Source: an uncultured bacterium
Lineage (GTDB): Bacteria; Verrucomicrobiota; Kiritimatiellia; RFP12; UBA1067
NCBI GenBank assembly: GCA_902764415.1
Contig: CACWVU010000010.1
Span: forward strand, 1 to 63,221
Reading direction: 5' to 3'
Length of the DNA stretch: 63,221 bases
Shown here: positions 44,603 through 55,625 of the stretch, piece after piece
How the letters are laid out: each line of letters starts with the position of its first letter
How positions within the stretch are numbered: position 1 is the stretch's first letter
Translations under genes and position numbers: made by a program
Notes under the pieces: model-generated
What the model was told of the DNA's origin: nothing
The model's database searches: none
What the model saw: only the letters and a program-made list of their open reading frames with translations

Positions 44603-47600
44603 ACGGAGTCAAGAAGCTCGCGTGGGGTGTCGTTTTTGCTGCGGTCGCGCTGGGCGCGGCGAGTGTGTGGGCGGGGAGCACCTCGCCTTATGGCGAGGGC
44701 GGCGAGGTGACTTTCGTGGGCGACAACAAGGACGCCGTCCACACCTTTACCGCCACCGGCGACAATACATTCGAGCTTTTCTCGGAGCAAGAGGTCTGGT
44801 TCCTTGTCGTTGGCGGCGGCGGTGCGGGCGGCAATGACTGTGCCGGCGGCGGTGGCGCGGGCGGTTTCGTCGAGTCCAACAGCGTCGTCCTTGCCGCGGG
44901 AACCTACACGGTCACCGTCGGAGTGGGTGGCCAGCCTACGAGCGGCAATGGCGGCAGCGGCGGCGATTCGATCATATCCGTCGGCGGCGCCGAAATCGTC
45001 CGCGCCAAAGGCGGCGGCGGCGGCGGGGCATGGGCAGTTTGTCACGGCTCGAACGGTGGCAGCGGCGGCGGCGCTACAAAGAATAATGGAAGTCCCGGAG
45101 CCGGCGTGCCCGGGCAGGGCAACGCCGGCGGCTACAGTACCACTTATGCCCGTCCAAATGGTGGCGGCGGCGCGGGGGCTACCGGCGGAATCGCCACCGG
45201 CGACAAGAACAGTGGCAAGTCCGGCGATGGCGGCGACGGCCTCGCTTCGTCCATATCCGGCGTCTCGACCTACTACGCCGGCGGCGGTGGCGGAGGCGGC
45301 TACAACAACAATCCCGGCAACGGCGGTCTCGGCGGCGGCGGTAACGGAGCCGACACCCTCGCCGTTGCCTCAAGGCAGGCGGCTACGCTCCCCGACGGAC
45401 GCAACCAATACGACGCCGAGGCTGGCGTCGACGGACTCGGCGGTGGTGGCGGCGGCGGGAACAACGGCGACCACGCCGGTCGACCTGGCGGCAGCGGTGT
45501 CGTCGTCATCCGCATCGCCGGCGACCCCAACTCCCAGCTTGAAGTATCCGCCGATCCGGAAGGCATCGGCTCGCCATCGCCGGCATACGGCGGAGTCGCC
45601 GGTCTGTCGGCTGGTGATACTGTTGCCGTCTCCTGCGGCGCGGTGTCGGTGACTAACGAGGCTGGGACTGTTTTATACACCTGCACCGGCTGGAAACTCT
45701 ACAACGCGGACGACAACGTCGTTTCCAGTGGCTCCGACACCGCCTTCACCTACACGCACCCGTCGCCAGCCGCCTACCGTAGGCTCGAATGGCAGTGGTC
45801 CAGGTCGGTCGCCGGCACGATTGCCTCCGCCGGTTTCGGCTCGGTTTTGCCGTCGGGCACGGCCTGGTACAGCTGCGATACGCCTGTCACCGTGACGGCC
45901 ACTCCAGACTCTGGCCTCGGCTTTGCATACTGGACCGGGACGCTTCCGGCTGGCATCGACTCTACTGCCGCGTCCGTCACCTTCACGCCTGAGGATCCGT
46001 TTGAGATGACGGCGTTCTTCGGAGCGGCGCACTACACGAAGACCCTCGTCACCGGCGGCGACATTCTCTACACCTTCTTTGCCTCCGGCCCCATCACGTT
46101 TTCGCAGACGGTCAATGCGCGTCTGCTCCTGGTCGGTGGTGGCGGCGCGGGCGGATCCGACTGCGGCGGCGGTGGCGGCGCGGGCGGCATGATCGACACC
46201 AACAACGTCGAGCTTGCGGCCGGCACCTACACGGTTACCGTCGGCGCGGGCGGTCGGGCCGTCAGCGGCAGCGGCCAGAACGGCGGCGACTCGTCCATCG
46301 TCTTTGGCGAAGAGGCGCTTTTCACGGCCATCGGCGGCGGCGGCGGTGCGGCGTACGCCGCCAAAAACGGCAAATCCGGCGGATCAGGCGGTGGCTCGGT
46401 AAACAATGGCACTGGCGGCGCGGGGACGCCTGGCCAGGGCTATGCGGGCGGCAATGCCACGGTTACTGACGCCCTTACCGGCGGCGGTGGCGCTGGCGGT
46501 CCTGCTGTTGATTCCGACACCAACGACAAGAACACCGGCGGCAGGGCAGGCGGCCCCGGCAAGATTTCCGACATCACCGGCGAGGAAATCTACTACGCCG
46601 GCGGCGGAGGCGGCGGCGGCTGGAACTATACGTCAACCCTGCTGAACGGCGGTATCGGCGGTGGCGGCAACGGGGCGCTCAATCTCACCGTCGCCACGCG
46701 CCAGGCGCTTACACTTCCCGACGGACGCAACTTGTATGAGGCGGAGTGCGGCGTCGACGGGCTCGGCGGTGGCGGCGGCGGCGGCGCGAACAACGTCGAC
46801 ATGATGGGCCGCCCTGGCGGCCGCGGCACCGTGATCATCCGCGAGTCCTTCAACCGGCTTGCGGTCTCCCTCGACATCGACGAAGTCGCATACAACTCCG
46901 TTGCCCAGACTCTGCCGACGGTGACCGTGTCGGACGCCCTCGACGGCACGCCGCTTGTCCAGGGGACCGACTACGACGTCGCGTTCTCCAACACCACCGC
47001 GGTCGGCACCGCCACCGTCTACATAACCGGGCGCGGCGGATACAGCGGCTATGCGGCGAAGTCCCAGTTCACCATCTTCCCGGTCATCCACGTGACCGCC
47101 TATTCGCTGGCGACGGAAGGGGACGGGCTTTCGTGGTCGTCGCCGATGTCGCTCACCAACGCGATCGCCACGGCCTCTGCTGGCGACATTATCTTCATGA
47201 AGACAGGCGAATATGACGTCGCCGCCCAGATCGCGCTCGACAAGGCGCTAATCATCAAGGGCGGGTTCGCCGGCACCGACGACACCACCCTCGACCCATC
47301 CGGCAAGACGACACTGAACGCCTATGACCGTACCGCATTCAACTACATCTTCAACGTGTCCACGGCAGTTACCGATGCGACGAACGTCTTCGAAAACATC
47401 TGCTTCACCCGCGCCTACCGCCGCGGCGTCGCAAAGACCGGCAAGTCGCACATCGTGTTCCGCAACTGCCGATTTTTCCTCAACGGCGTCAGATGGCTCC
47501 AAACAACCGCCGACACCACTACCGTCGATGGCGGTGGCGTCAACGTCTCTGGCAGTTCCACCGCCGAGGCGTATTTTGAGAACTGCCTCTTTGACGGCAA

Positions 47601-50406
47601 CGCCCATACCAACTTTGTCGCCCGCAACTCCTCGCTGCGCGGTGCAGGCATCGCCGCCTCCGCCATGAAGCGCGTCTATGTGGACAACTGCGACTTCCTC
47701 ACCAACTGCGTGCTGAACGCGGTTTTCTCTCGGCATGGTGAAGTCGGGCAGGACGGCTCCAACGATGGCGGCGCCGCGATCTGGGCCTACGACTCGCCGC
47801 TCACGGTGCGCACGTCCCGGTTCGTCGCCAACCGCGGGCCCGGCAGGGATGCGCGCGGTGGAACGGTAAGACTGGCGGGCAACTGCAATGGCTCCGTCTT
47901 CACCAACTGCCTCTTTGTCGGCAACAAGACCACGCATACCGCCGGAGGCCTTACCGCCTGCGGCGCGGCGCTTTCCGTGAGAATGGATGCTACGGTGCGG
48001 AAGGTGGATGTAATTGACTGCACCTTTGCCTACAACTATTCTCAATCCTCCACTTCCGCCTCCGGACTGGTGGTGTCGAGGGGCACGGCCCGCGTCCGCA
48101 ACTGCATCTTCTACGGCAACCACGTCACCGACTCGTCGCATAGCGCCCATTACGGGCGCGACCTGGTGGTGTTGTCCGAGGGCCTTGCTGACGTCGACTA
48201 TTCGCTTTTCACCGGCGCTGGCGAATACTACGTCTCCACGACCTCCGATTGGCTTCTCACCCTTGGCGCACACGTAGTCTACGGCGATCCGCTTTTCGGC
48301 ACCACGCTTTCCACCGCCAAGGCCGCGGTCCTCGTCAACGGTGCCGCCGGCGCCGCCGACGTCGCCGCGATCCTCTCTTTCGACGTCCACGAAGGCGGTC
48401 TCGGCTCCGGCTACTCGCGGGCTATCGACGGCTCCGATCCCGCCGCCCCCTACGCCAACGAGCCGTCGCCCAACGGCAGTCTGCGCAACCTCGGCTACTA
48501 CGGCAACACTTCGGAGGCGGCCACTTCGCAACTTGGCACGCCTACGCTTAGCGACGGCGACGTCGTGATTTCGTTCGCCGACGACACCGTGCCCACTGTC
48601 GCCGTGACGCTGGGCGGGGCCGACATGTACAACGCCAACGCCAAGATCGAGCTGGCCAAGAGCTATGGCGGCGATGCGGCGGAGTCGGTGATTGCCGCCG
48701 CGGTGCAGCCCGGGGACACGGTCACGCTCGCGGGCATCGACCTCTACGAGCCCGGCTCCACCGTCTATGTCCGCGTAATCGTGAACGCGCCGGGTCAGAG
48801 CGAAATCGTGTTCGAGAAGTCCGCTACCGTCATCGGCACCCTGCCGCCGTACTACGGCCATGGCGGCGGCGCGAATGTCGTCCACGTGCGCGAGGGCGCG
48901 AACGGTCGCAAGAACGGCGCCGACTGGACGGACGCCTTCGATTCCTTCTCGTTGGCGCAGAAGTCGCTCTCCGGCGATGCAACCAAGACCGAAATGTGGG
49001 TCGCGGGGACGATTACGGAAAACTACGCCCCGTCGTCTGTAACCATCGCCGCGCCGCTGGTGGTCCGCGGCGGCTTTACCGGCGTCGAGGACTCTATCGA
49101 CGACCGTGCGGAAGGGACCTATTCCACTCTCGATGGCAACAGCACCTACGACCTGTTCTATCTTGCCAACGCGGCGGCGAATCCGCTGGCGGTGGAGCGC
49201 CTTGTCTTCACCCGGGCCGGACAATATGCATTCAGGAATTCCGGCGGCGGCGCGCTCGCCGTCACCAACTGCCAGTTCATCTCCAACCTCGCCCCCAAGG
49301 GCGATTCCATCGGGCGCGGCGTCAATCTTTCGGGCAGCTGCATCGCGTCGTTCACCAACTGCGTGTGGCGCGGCAACATGAAGACAGGGGTCGGATCGTC
49401 GCATACCCAGGGCAGCGCCATCTATGCGAGCGGGCTCACCCGCCTTGTCCTCGACGACTGCCTTTTCGTCACCAACGGCATGAGCGCCGTTGGCGGCATT
49501 GCAGGGTCTAGCCCAGGCCGCGACCAATGCGACGGCGACTGCCTGTGGATGAACAGCACCCCGATTACGGCGCGGAACTGCCACTTCCGCGGCAACCGCG
49601 GCGGAATCCGCAACTCCACGGGCGGCGTGATCCTGCTTGCCGGGGCGAGCGGGAACTCCGCGTTCACCAACTGCACTTTCACCGGCAACTGGGGCGGATT
49701 CGCCGAAGGCGCCATCGCGACTACCACCATGGGCACCGTCGGCGGCGCAGTTGACATCAGGCTTTCGTCGGTGGGTTCCAAGGTGGACTTCGAGCAATGC
49801 ACCTTGGCGTACAACCTGGGCGATTCGCGGTACTGCCCTGGTGGCCTCAACATCGAGAAGGGCACGGTCTCGATGCACAACTCGATAATCTACAGCAACA
49901 AGCGCGGCAAGAACACGACGGTCGGCCACGACATCCACGTTCGGGCTGACGGCCGGCTCAGCCTTTCGCACTGCTGGCTCACCGAGGAGGACGGCGAGAC
50001 GGCGGGCAAGCCTTCGTCGACCTACGTTACCGAGGCGAGCGACGGGCTCATCACCTACGACAACCTCCTGTTCGGCGACCCGCTGTTTGTGACGAGTCTC
50101 GAGGACTTTACGACGAATGTCCTGACCAGTGGCGACTACACCTACATGCGGAACAACACGGCCGGCGCCAATTTCATCGCGAACATCGACGTCCATCTCC
50201 GCTCGAAGTATGGCATGTTCGACAACTCCGGCGCGTTCCTCAAGGCTGGAGGCGAGAAGTCCAATGCCATCGACGCCGGCGACCGCACCTCGCCCTACAA
50301 GAACGAGCCGGATCCCAATGGCCGCCGCGTCAACCTCGGCGCCTACGGCAACACGAAGTGGGCGTCGATGTCCATGTCATACGGCTCGGTGTACTACATC
50401 CGTTAA
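44599..50406 (+). CDS. Giant exported Gly-rich / parallel beta-helix protein 2 (1935 aa)
   Basis: Signal peptide MNGVKKLAWGVVFAAVALGAASVWA. Two long glycine-rich domains (about 70-310 and 505-755) with runs such as GGGGAGG, GGSGG and AGGGGGGGY, each ending in PGG...GVVVIRI or the like; they recall the polyglycine-helix domain of ALK-type receptors. Between them are a GSPSPAYG module (315-410) and an InlB-like repeat (415-475). A short MBG-like domain (757-830) leads to two beta-helix units (about 830-1310 and 1427-1925) joined by an Ig-like linker. Closes with PNGRRVNLGAYGNT and the tail GSVYYIR. Likely surface-displayed; binding partner unknown. It overlaps its leader ORF and lies 21 bp before giant protein 3. 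Confidence 0.85.
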   Translation: MNGVKKLAWGVVFAAVALGAASVWAGSTSPYGEGGEVTFVGDNKDAVHTFTATGDNTFELFSEQEVWFLVVGGGGAGGNDCAGGGGAGGFVESNSVVLAAGTYTVTVGVGGQPTSGNGGSGGDSIISVGGAEIVRAKGGGGGGAWAVCHGSNGGSGGGATKNNGSPGAGVPGQGNAGGYSTTYARPNGGGGAGATGGIATGDKNSGKSGDGGDGLASSISGVSTYYAGGGGGGGYNNNPGNGGLGGGGNGADTLAVASRQAATLPDGRNQYDAEAGVDGLGGGGGGGNNGDHAGRPGGSGVVVIRIAGDPNSQLEVSADPEGIGSPSPAYGGVAGLSAGDTVAVSCGAVSVTNEAGTVLYTCTGWKLYNADDNVVSSGSDTAFTYTHPSPAAYRRLEWQWSRSVAGTIASAGFGSVLPSGTAWYSCDTPVTVTATPDSGLGFAYWTGTLPAGIDSTAASVTFTPEDPFEMTAFFGAAHYTKTLVTGGDILYTFFASGPITFSQTVNARLLLVGGGGAGGSDCGGGGGAGGMIDTNNVELAAGTYTVTVGAGGRAVSGSGQNGGDSSIVFGEEALFTAIGGGGGAAYAAKNGKSGGSGGGSVNNGTGGAGTPGQGYAGGNATVTDALTGGGGAGGPAVDSDTNDKNTGGRAGGPGKISDITGEEIYYAGGGGGGGWNYTSTLLNGGIGGGGNGALNLTVATRQALTLPDGRNLYEAECGVDGLGGGGGGGANNVDMMGRPGGRGTVIIRESFNRLAVSLDIDEVAYNSVAQTLPTVTVSDALDGTPLVQGTDYDVAFSNTTAVGTATVYITGRGGYSGYAAKSQFTIFPVIHVTAYSLATEGDGLSWSSPMSLTNAIATASAGDIIFMKTGEYDVAAQIALDKALIIKGGFAGTDDTTLDPSGKTTLNAYDRTAFNYIFNVSTAVTDATNVFENICFTRAYRRGVAKTGKSHIVFRNCRFFLNGVRWLQTTADTTTVDGGGVNVSGSSTAEAYFENCLFDGNAHTNFVARNSSLRGAGIAASAMKRVYVDNCDFLTNCVLNAVFSRHGEVGQDGSNDGGAAIWAYDSPLTVRTSRFVANRGPGRDARGGTVRLAGNCNGSVFTNCLFVGNKTTHTAGGLTACGAALSVRMDATVRKVDVIDCTFAYNYSQSSTSASGLVVSRGTARVRNCIFYGNHVTDSSHSAHYGRDLVVLSEGLADVDYSLFTGAGEYYVSTTSDWLLTLGAHVVYGDPLFGTTLSTAKAAVLVNGAAGAADVAAILSFDVHEGGLGSGYSRAIDGSDPAAPYANEPSPNGSLRNLGYYGNTSEAATSQLGTPTLSDGDVVISFADDTVPTVAVTLGGADMYNANAKIELAKSYGGDAAESVIAAAVQPGDTVTLAGIDLYEPGSTVYVRVIVNAPGQSEIVFEKSATVIGTLPPYYGHGGGANVVHVREGANGRKNGADWTDAFDSFSLAQKSLSGDATKTEMWVAGTITENYAPSSVTIAAPLVVRGGFTGVEDSIDDRAEGTYSTLDGNSTYDLFYLANAAANPLAVERLVFTRAGQYAFRNSGGGALAVTNCQFISNLAPKGDSIGRGVNLSGSCIASFTNCVWRGNMKTGVGSSHTQGSAIYASGLTRLVLDDCLFVTNGMSAVGGIAGSSPGRDQCDGDCLWMNSTPITARNCHFRGNRGGIRNSTGGVILLAGASGNSAFTNCTFTGNWGGFAEGAIATTTMGTVGGAVDIRLSSVGSKVDFEQCTLAYNLGDSRYCPGGLNIEKGTVSMHNSIIYSNKRGKNTTVGHDIHVRADGRLSLSHCWLTEEDGETAGKPSSTYVTEASDGLITYDNLLFGDPLFVTSLEDFTTNVLTSGDYTYMRNNTAGANFIANIDVHLRSKYGMFDNSGAFLKAGGEKSNAIDAGDRTSPYKNEPDPNGRRVNLGAYGNTKWASMSMSYGSVYYIR

Positions 50407-50427
50407 GGCTTAAATAGGAGGATCCAG

Positions 50428-53400
50428 ATGAACATGGTCAAGAAACTCGTGTGTGGTGTTGGTTTTGCCGCGGTCGCGCTGGGCGCGGCGAGCGCATGGG
50501 CGGCGGGGACGCTGCCGGCCGGCTACACTGAAGTCGAATACATTGAGGGCAATGGCACTGACGGCCGGATCGTCACCGACTATGTGCCGACGCCGAACGA
50601 CGACAAGATCGAGGCAGTGGTCTCGTTCCCGACGCTCGACACCACCCAGCGCGCCATCTGGTGCGCACGTGCGAGCTTCAACTCTTCGAGCTGGACTCTT
50701 TTCGTCAACAACGCAAAGAAGTTCCGCTTTGACTATGGCAACACCGTCTCCCAATATGCCGATGTTGGTCTCGCGACAAATCTCAAGTACACGGTGACAG
50801 CCGCGGGCAACCAGTTCAGCTTTACCAGCGCGACACAGACCGGCAGCTACACCCATGCCCAAGCGGCAGATTTCACGGCCGGCGGACCGGTCGTGCTCTT
50901 CTCGGCCTACTACAACGGAACTGATCAAAACAAAGGCGACTGGGGCAAGCAACGGCTCTACTCATTTAAAGTCTGGCGCTCGGGCGAGCTTATCCACTAC
51001 TTCGTCCCGTGCAAGGACTCGTCGGACAATCCGACGATGGTCGATATCTGCGACAATCCGGCGACGATGACCCGCGAGGGCACCTTCACCGCCGGCGGCG
51101 AAGGCCATTTCTACGACGACTTGCCGTTTGGCGGCCTCACGATTCTGCCGATCCCCGAGCAGAAGTATCCGTTCGGCGCCACGCCTGAACCGGGCTTCAC
51201 AATCACGAACACCGTGAACGGCGCGAACTGGACCTTCGCGCAGGGCGGAGTCGCTCCTGGCGGCTGCCCGTTCGAGGCGTCCTACAACCGCGACGGCGAC
51301 GTCGGCACCGTGACCGCGACCGGCAAGGCCGGGAGCGACTACGCGGGCGTGACGGTCTCTCGCAGCTATACCGTGTCCAATGAGCTGCTGGTCAACGGCG
51401 GCTTCGAGGAAGTGATCGACTACGACAGCGGCAACAAGGTCGGCCTCGCCGGCAGATGGACTCCAAGCAACTCGTATGGCAACAACGCCTGCGCCTACAA
51501 TTCCGGCTACAGTCCCAACCAGACCACGACCTTCATCTCCGGCACCTACTGCGCGGTCATCGACGTGAACCGTTCGCTGTCGCAGGTCTTCACGAATGAC
51601 GTCGCCTGCGTCGCCACGCTGTCCTGGAAGTGCAAGCACCGCAACAACCTGAACTCCACCAAAACGATGTACTACTGGGTGCTGATCGACGGTGAGGTCG
51701 TCTATCCCGAGGAGGCGACAACCGGCAGCGACGTCAGGAACAGGAGCGTAAGCGGCATCGTCCTGACGCCGGGCGAGCACACGTTGACCTTCCAGGGGCA
51801 GAGCGAAGGCGACGTCAACCAGGCGCTCTTCGTCGACGACGTCTCGTTACAGGTCCAGTCGGCGCCCGACCTGGTGATTCTGCCGATCGAGGACCAGGTC
51901 CGCACCGGCTCGGCGTTGACGCCGTCCTTCGTCGTCTCCAACACCGTAAGCCACGCGACCTACGAGGTCGGCGGCGGGGCGTCGAGCGAATTCTTCGACG
52001 TCACGTACGTGGACAACATCGCGAGCGGATTCGCGACGGCTACGGTCACCGGCAAGGCCGGGAGCATCTACGAAGGGGAGACCGCGTCCCGCAAATTCCT
52101 GGTCTATGATGTCTACCACGTCACCGCCTATTCGCTGGCGGAGGAAGGGGACGGCCTTTCGTGGGCTTCGCCGATGTCGCTCCCCAACGCCATCGCCACG
52201 GCCTCCGCCGGCGACACGATCTTCCTGAAGGCCGGCACCTACACGCCCACGGCCAACATCGCCATCAGCAAGCCGCTTGTCATTCGCGGCGGCTTCGCCG
52301 GAACCGACAACACCACCCTCGACCCGGACTCACCGGTGTCCGTCTTCGACGCCAACAACGCCGCCGCGGTGACGGCAATCTTCAACGTCACCACCGCGAC
52401 CGGGGTCAATAGGGTCAACGTCTTCGAGCGCATCGAAGTCAAGAACGGCTACGAGCGCGGCTTCCTCAAGACCGGCAGCGGCTCGCTCGTCTTCCGGAAC
52501 TGCGCCTTCACCTCCTGCGGCACGACCCGTGCCAGCAACTACAACGGGCGCGGCGGCTCCTTCACCGGCACCGCCCAGTCGACGCTCACCTTCGAGAACT
52601 GCACCTTCGCCCGCAACGCCTTTACCGCGTCCCAGCTTAACTTGGGATATGGCTTCGGCGCCTACATCACGACGTGGAAGAGCGTCCTCATAGATGATTC
52701 GCTTTTTGTCTCCAATGGGCTCTCATCCGCCATGGTCAACGGCGGCTACAATGGGTCCGGCCGAGACGGCAACTATGGCGTGGCATTCGCCGCGAACGCG
52801 GCGCCGCTGACCGTCAGGAACACGGCTTTCCGTGCCAATATTGCCGGCGCGACAACCCCTGCCGGCTGCGGCACCGTAGTCTATATTTCGGGCAACTCCA
52901 GCGGTAGCCGGTTCCAGAACTGCGTCTTCGCCGGCAACGCCTGCGAGCAGTGCCACAACAACGGGTTCCAGGCTACCGCCAAAGCCGGCGTCCTCACCCT
53001 CGCCGCCGACAGCGTCTCTCGCACGCTTGAAGTCGAGAACTGCACCTTCGCCTACAACGTCTTCGACGGCACCTTCGGCGCCGCCGGCATTTGCGCCGCC
53101 AAGGGCGCGCTCACCGTGCGCAACTCGATCTTCTTCGGCGCCAAGGGCGGCGTGCGCCGTGTCTGCGGCAAAGATCTCCACGTCTATTCCGAAGCGACGG
53201 CGGACGTCGACTACTGCCTCTTCGAGGAGGATTCCGGCGACTGCGTCACCGCTGCCAGTGCGAGCATCCTTACAATGGGCGAGCACAATGTCTTCGGCGA
53301 CCCGCTCTTCACGACGCCGCTCTCGGCGATTACCCCGTACTACATCACCTACACGAGTGGAGCCAACACCTACACCGGCTACAACCTTGCTGCTTTCGAC

Positions 53401-55524
53401 GCCGTCCTCGCGACGATCGACATCCATGTCTCCAACACCGCCGCGGCGTTCTCGCGCACTATCGACACCGGCGACCCGTCCTCGCCATACGCGAACGAGC
53501 CCGCGCCGAACGGCGGCGTCGTCAACCTCGGCGCCTACGGCAACACCGCCGAGGCGGCGACATCGACCTTCCAGGGCTTGCCGACGCTCGCCTCGGGCGA
53601 CATCTCCATCGCCTTCGCCGACGACACGCATCCAACCGTCTCCTGCGTTCTTGGCGGCGCGACGCCCTACAACGCTTATGTCTTGATCGAGATTTCCGAC
53701 GAGGACCTTTCGCATGGCGGCGCAGTTTCCGAGTCGTTTGGACTCGGCGGCGTCCAGAGCGGCGACACGGTCACGTTCACGGGCAATGGCTACCGCACGC
53801 CAGGCGACACGCTCTACGTGCGCGTCACCGTCACCGCGCCGGGGCAGAGCGCGATTGTCGTCAATACCTCCGCAACGGTGACGGGGACCTTGCCGGCTTT
53901 CGTCGGCCACGGCGGCGGCGCGTCCGTCATCCATGTCCGAGAAGGGGCGGCGGGGCTTGGCAACGGCTCCGACTGGGCGAACGCATTTGACAACGTGAAC
54001 GATGCAATGACTTGCGCCGCCGCCAACTCCTCGAAATCCGAGATATGGATTGCCGGAACGCTCGTCGCGCGCGCCACTGCCGACCAGGTGACGCTCACCT
54101 CGACGCCGCTAGCGATCCGCGGCGGCTTCACCGGGACGGAGGATTCGACGGCCGAACGCGCCGTCGGCGTATACTCCACCATCGACGGGTCGAACAGCGT
54201 ATTCAAGTCCTTCAACTTCAAGAACGCGGCTCTCGTGTCCTTCGAGCGCCTTGTCTTCACGCACGCGAGACTGGGCAATCAATACGACAAGGGCGGTCAC
54301 ATCCTCAAGGACACGAGCGCGGGCGACGTCACGCTTTCGGACTGCCGCTTCGAGGACAACTTGGCGGTTGGCAACAACTCAAACTACGGCCTCGCCTGCT
54401 GCTTCCAGGGAACTACCGCCGCGACGGTTTCGATTACGAACTGCGTCTTCGCCCACAACCGCGCCGATCAGGGCGGCAGCCCCGGCAGCATCAATGGGCG
54501 CGTCATCTACGCCCAGACCTTCAAGCGCCTCGTGATCGACGATACGCTCTTCGTCTCGAACGGCTGCAACCTCGGCAACAGCCCGCTTGGCAACATCGGC
54601 GGCCGCGACTGGGGCAAGGGCGGCGTCATCTATGCTTATGCCGCCCCGCTTACCATGCGGAATTGCGAACTGCGCGCGAACCGCGGCCCCATCCGGGGCA
54701 ACACGGGTGGCATCGTCCTCCTCGAAAACGCTTCCTACCCGAGCGCCTTCACGAACTGCCTCTTCGTCGGCAACGCGAACACCTACGGCGAAACGGGGGA
54801 CGACTACTACTCCGGCGGCAACAAAAACCCACGCGGCGGCACGATCCTCGTCGACTACAATTCGGCGGCGGGCGTCTGCGACCTCCAGAACTGCACCGTG
54901 GCCTACAACATCTCCGACGCGAAGTTCTGCGGCGCCGGCGTCCAGGTCGTGAAGGGCAAGCTCACCGCTCACGACACGATCATCTACGGCAACAAAGCCG
55001 GGCCGTCGTCCCTTGCCTACGGCGACATCCAGCTGTGGGACGACGGCAGCGCCGAACTTAACTACGTGCGGCTTACGTCCGAGACGACCTTCGGCGAGTC
55101 GTCCGGCGGCGCGGTCGTTTCCACCAAGAGCCGCTACGCGCTTTCCAACGTCACCTACGGCGACCCGACTTTTGTGACTCCGCTCTCGACGTTCGAAGGA
55201 CTGATCGCCCAGGCCACCTATACCAAAACCGGCAGCACCGGCTACAGCTTCCAGTACCAGTATTTCGACAATTCCGCCGCCGCCAGGGGCGCGCTCATCG
55301 CGCTCGACGCCCATCTCCGCTCGAAGTATGGCATGTACAACAACGCGGGCGAGTTCGTCAAGGCCAGTGGATATCTTTCTGACGCCATCGACGCCGGCGA
55401 CCGCAACTCGCCCTACGCGAACGAGCCGCAGCCCAACGGCCGCCGCGTCAACCTCGGCGCCTACGGCAACACGCCCTGGGCATCGATGTCCATGTCATAC
55501 GGCTCGGTGTACTACCTGCGGTAG
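50428..55524 (+). CDS. Giant exported LamG / parallel beta-helix protein 3 (1698 aa)
   Basis: Signal peptide MNMVKKLVCGVGFAAVALGAASAWA, nearly the same as in giant protein 2, and the same GGAGG(N)CCAGATGAAC start context. The N-terminal LamG-like domain (28-230) is a close paralogue of that in giant protein 1 (AGTLPAGYTEVEYIEG). Then a short repeat ending VSRSYTVSNE, a galactose-binding-like domain (315-475), two beta-helix units (about 564-1050 and 1168-1690) with an Ig-like linker, and the tail GSVYYLR. Second gene of the operon; a hairpin element follows 5 bp after the stop and may terminate it. Confidence 0.85.
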   Translation: MNMVKKLVCGVGFAAVALGAASAWAAGTLPAGYTEVEYIEGNGTDGRIVTDYVPTPNDDKIEAVVSFPTLDTTQRAIWCARASFNSSSWTLFVNNAKKFRFDYGNTVSQYADVGLATNLKYTVTAAGNQFSFTSATQTGSYTHAQAADFTAGGPVVLFSAYYNGTDQNKGDWGKQRLYSFKVWRSGELIHYFVPCKDSSDNPTMVDICDNPATMTREGTFTAGGEGHFYDDLPFGGLTILPIPEQKYPFGATPEPGFTITNTVNGANWTFAQGGVAPGGCPFEASYNRDGDVGTVTATGKAGSDYAGVTVSRSYTVSNELLVNGGFEEVIDYDSGNKVGLAGRWTPSNSYGNNACAYNSGYSPNQTTTFISGTYCAVIDVNRSLSQVFTNDVACVATLSWKCKHRNNLNSTKTMYYWVLIDGEVVYPEEATTGSDVRNRSVSGIVLTPGEHTLTFQGQSEGDVNQALFVDDVSLQVQSAPDLVILPIEDQVRTGSALTPSFVVSNTVSHATYEVGGGASSEFFDVTYVDNIASGFATATVTGKAGSIYEGETASRKFLVYDVYHVTAYSLAEEGDGLSWASPMSLPNAIATASAGDTIFLKAGTYTPTANIAISKPLVIRGGFAGTDNTTLDPDSPVSVFDANNAAAVTAIFNVTTATGVNRVNVFERIEVKNGYERGFLKTGSGSLVFRNCAFTSCGTTRASNYNGRGGSFTGTAQSTLTFENCTFARNAFTASQLNLGYGFGAYITTWKSVLIDDSLFVSNGLSSAMVNGGYNGSGRDGNYGVAFAANAAPLTVRNTAFRANIAGATTPAGCGTVVYISGNSSGSRFQNCVFAGNACEQCHNNGFQATAKAGVLTLAADSVSRTLEVENCTFAYNVFDGTFGAAGICAAKGALTVRNSIFFGAKGGVRRVCGKDLHVYSEATADVDYCLFEEDSGDCVTAASASILTMGEHNVFGDPLFTTPLSAITPYYITYTSGANTYTGYNLAAFDAVLATIDIHVSNTAAAFSRTIDTGDPSSPYANEPAPNGGVVNLGAYGNTAEAATSTFQGLPTLASGDISIAFADDTHPTVSCVLGGATPYNAYVLIEISDEDLSHGGAVSESFGLGGVQSGDTVTFTGNGYRTPGDTLYVRVTVTAPGQSAIVVNTSATVTGTLPAFVGHGGGASVIHVREGAAGLGNGSDWANAFDNVNDAMTCAAANSSKSEIWIAGTLVARATADQVTLTSTPLAIRGGFTGTEDSTAERAVGVYSTIDGSNSVFKSFNFKNAALVSFERLVFTHARLGNQYDKGGHILKDTSAGDVTLSDCRFEDNLAVGNNSNYGLACCFQGTTAATVSITNCVFAHNRADQGGSPGSINGRVIYAQTFKRLVIDDTLFVSNGCNLGNSPLGNIGGRDWGKGGVIYAYAAPLTMRNCELRANRGPIRGNTGGIVLLENASYPSAFTNCLFVGNANTYGETGDDYYSGGNKNPRGGTILVDYNSAAGVCDLQNCTVAYNISDAKFCGAGVQVVKGKLTAHDTIIYGNKAGPSSLAYGDIQLWDDGSAELNYVRLTSETTFGESSGGAVVSTKSRYALSNVTYGDPTFVTPLSTFEGLIAQATYTKTGSTGYSFQYQYFDNSAAARGALIALDAHLRSKYGMYNNAGEFVKASGYLSDAIDAGDRNSPYANEPQPNGRRVNLGAYGNTPWASMSMSYGSVYYLR

Positions 55525-55529
55525 GATGT

Positions 55530-55602
55530 AACACACGGATTTGTTCGCGACTACGTCGCTCACCGATGGCGAAGGTCGTAGACCTGAGCAAATCCGTGTG
55601 TT
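55530..55602. repeat. 73-bp hairpin element, copy A
   Basis: AACACACGGATTTG at the left end is complementary to CAAATCCGTGTGTT at the right; an inner stem pairs CTACG with CGTAG. It differs from copy B (56941-57010) at only three positions over 70 bp. It sits between giant protein 3 and the ATPase gene and may act as a terminator or as a small mobile element. Confidence 0.8.
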
Positions 55603-55625
55603 ATAACTATCCCCGAGCCAAGCGG

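Noticed and set aside
47248..50196. 982-codon minus-strand frame opposite giant protein 2
   Set aside because: Shadow of the beta-helix coding sequence, without recognisable domains.
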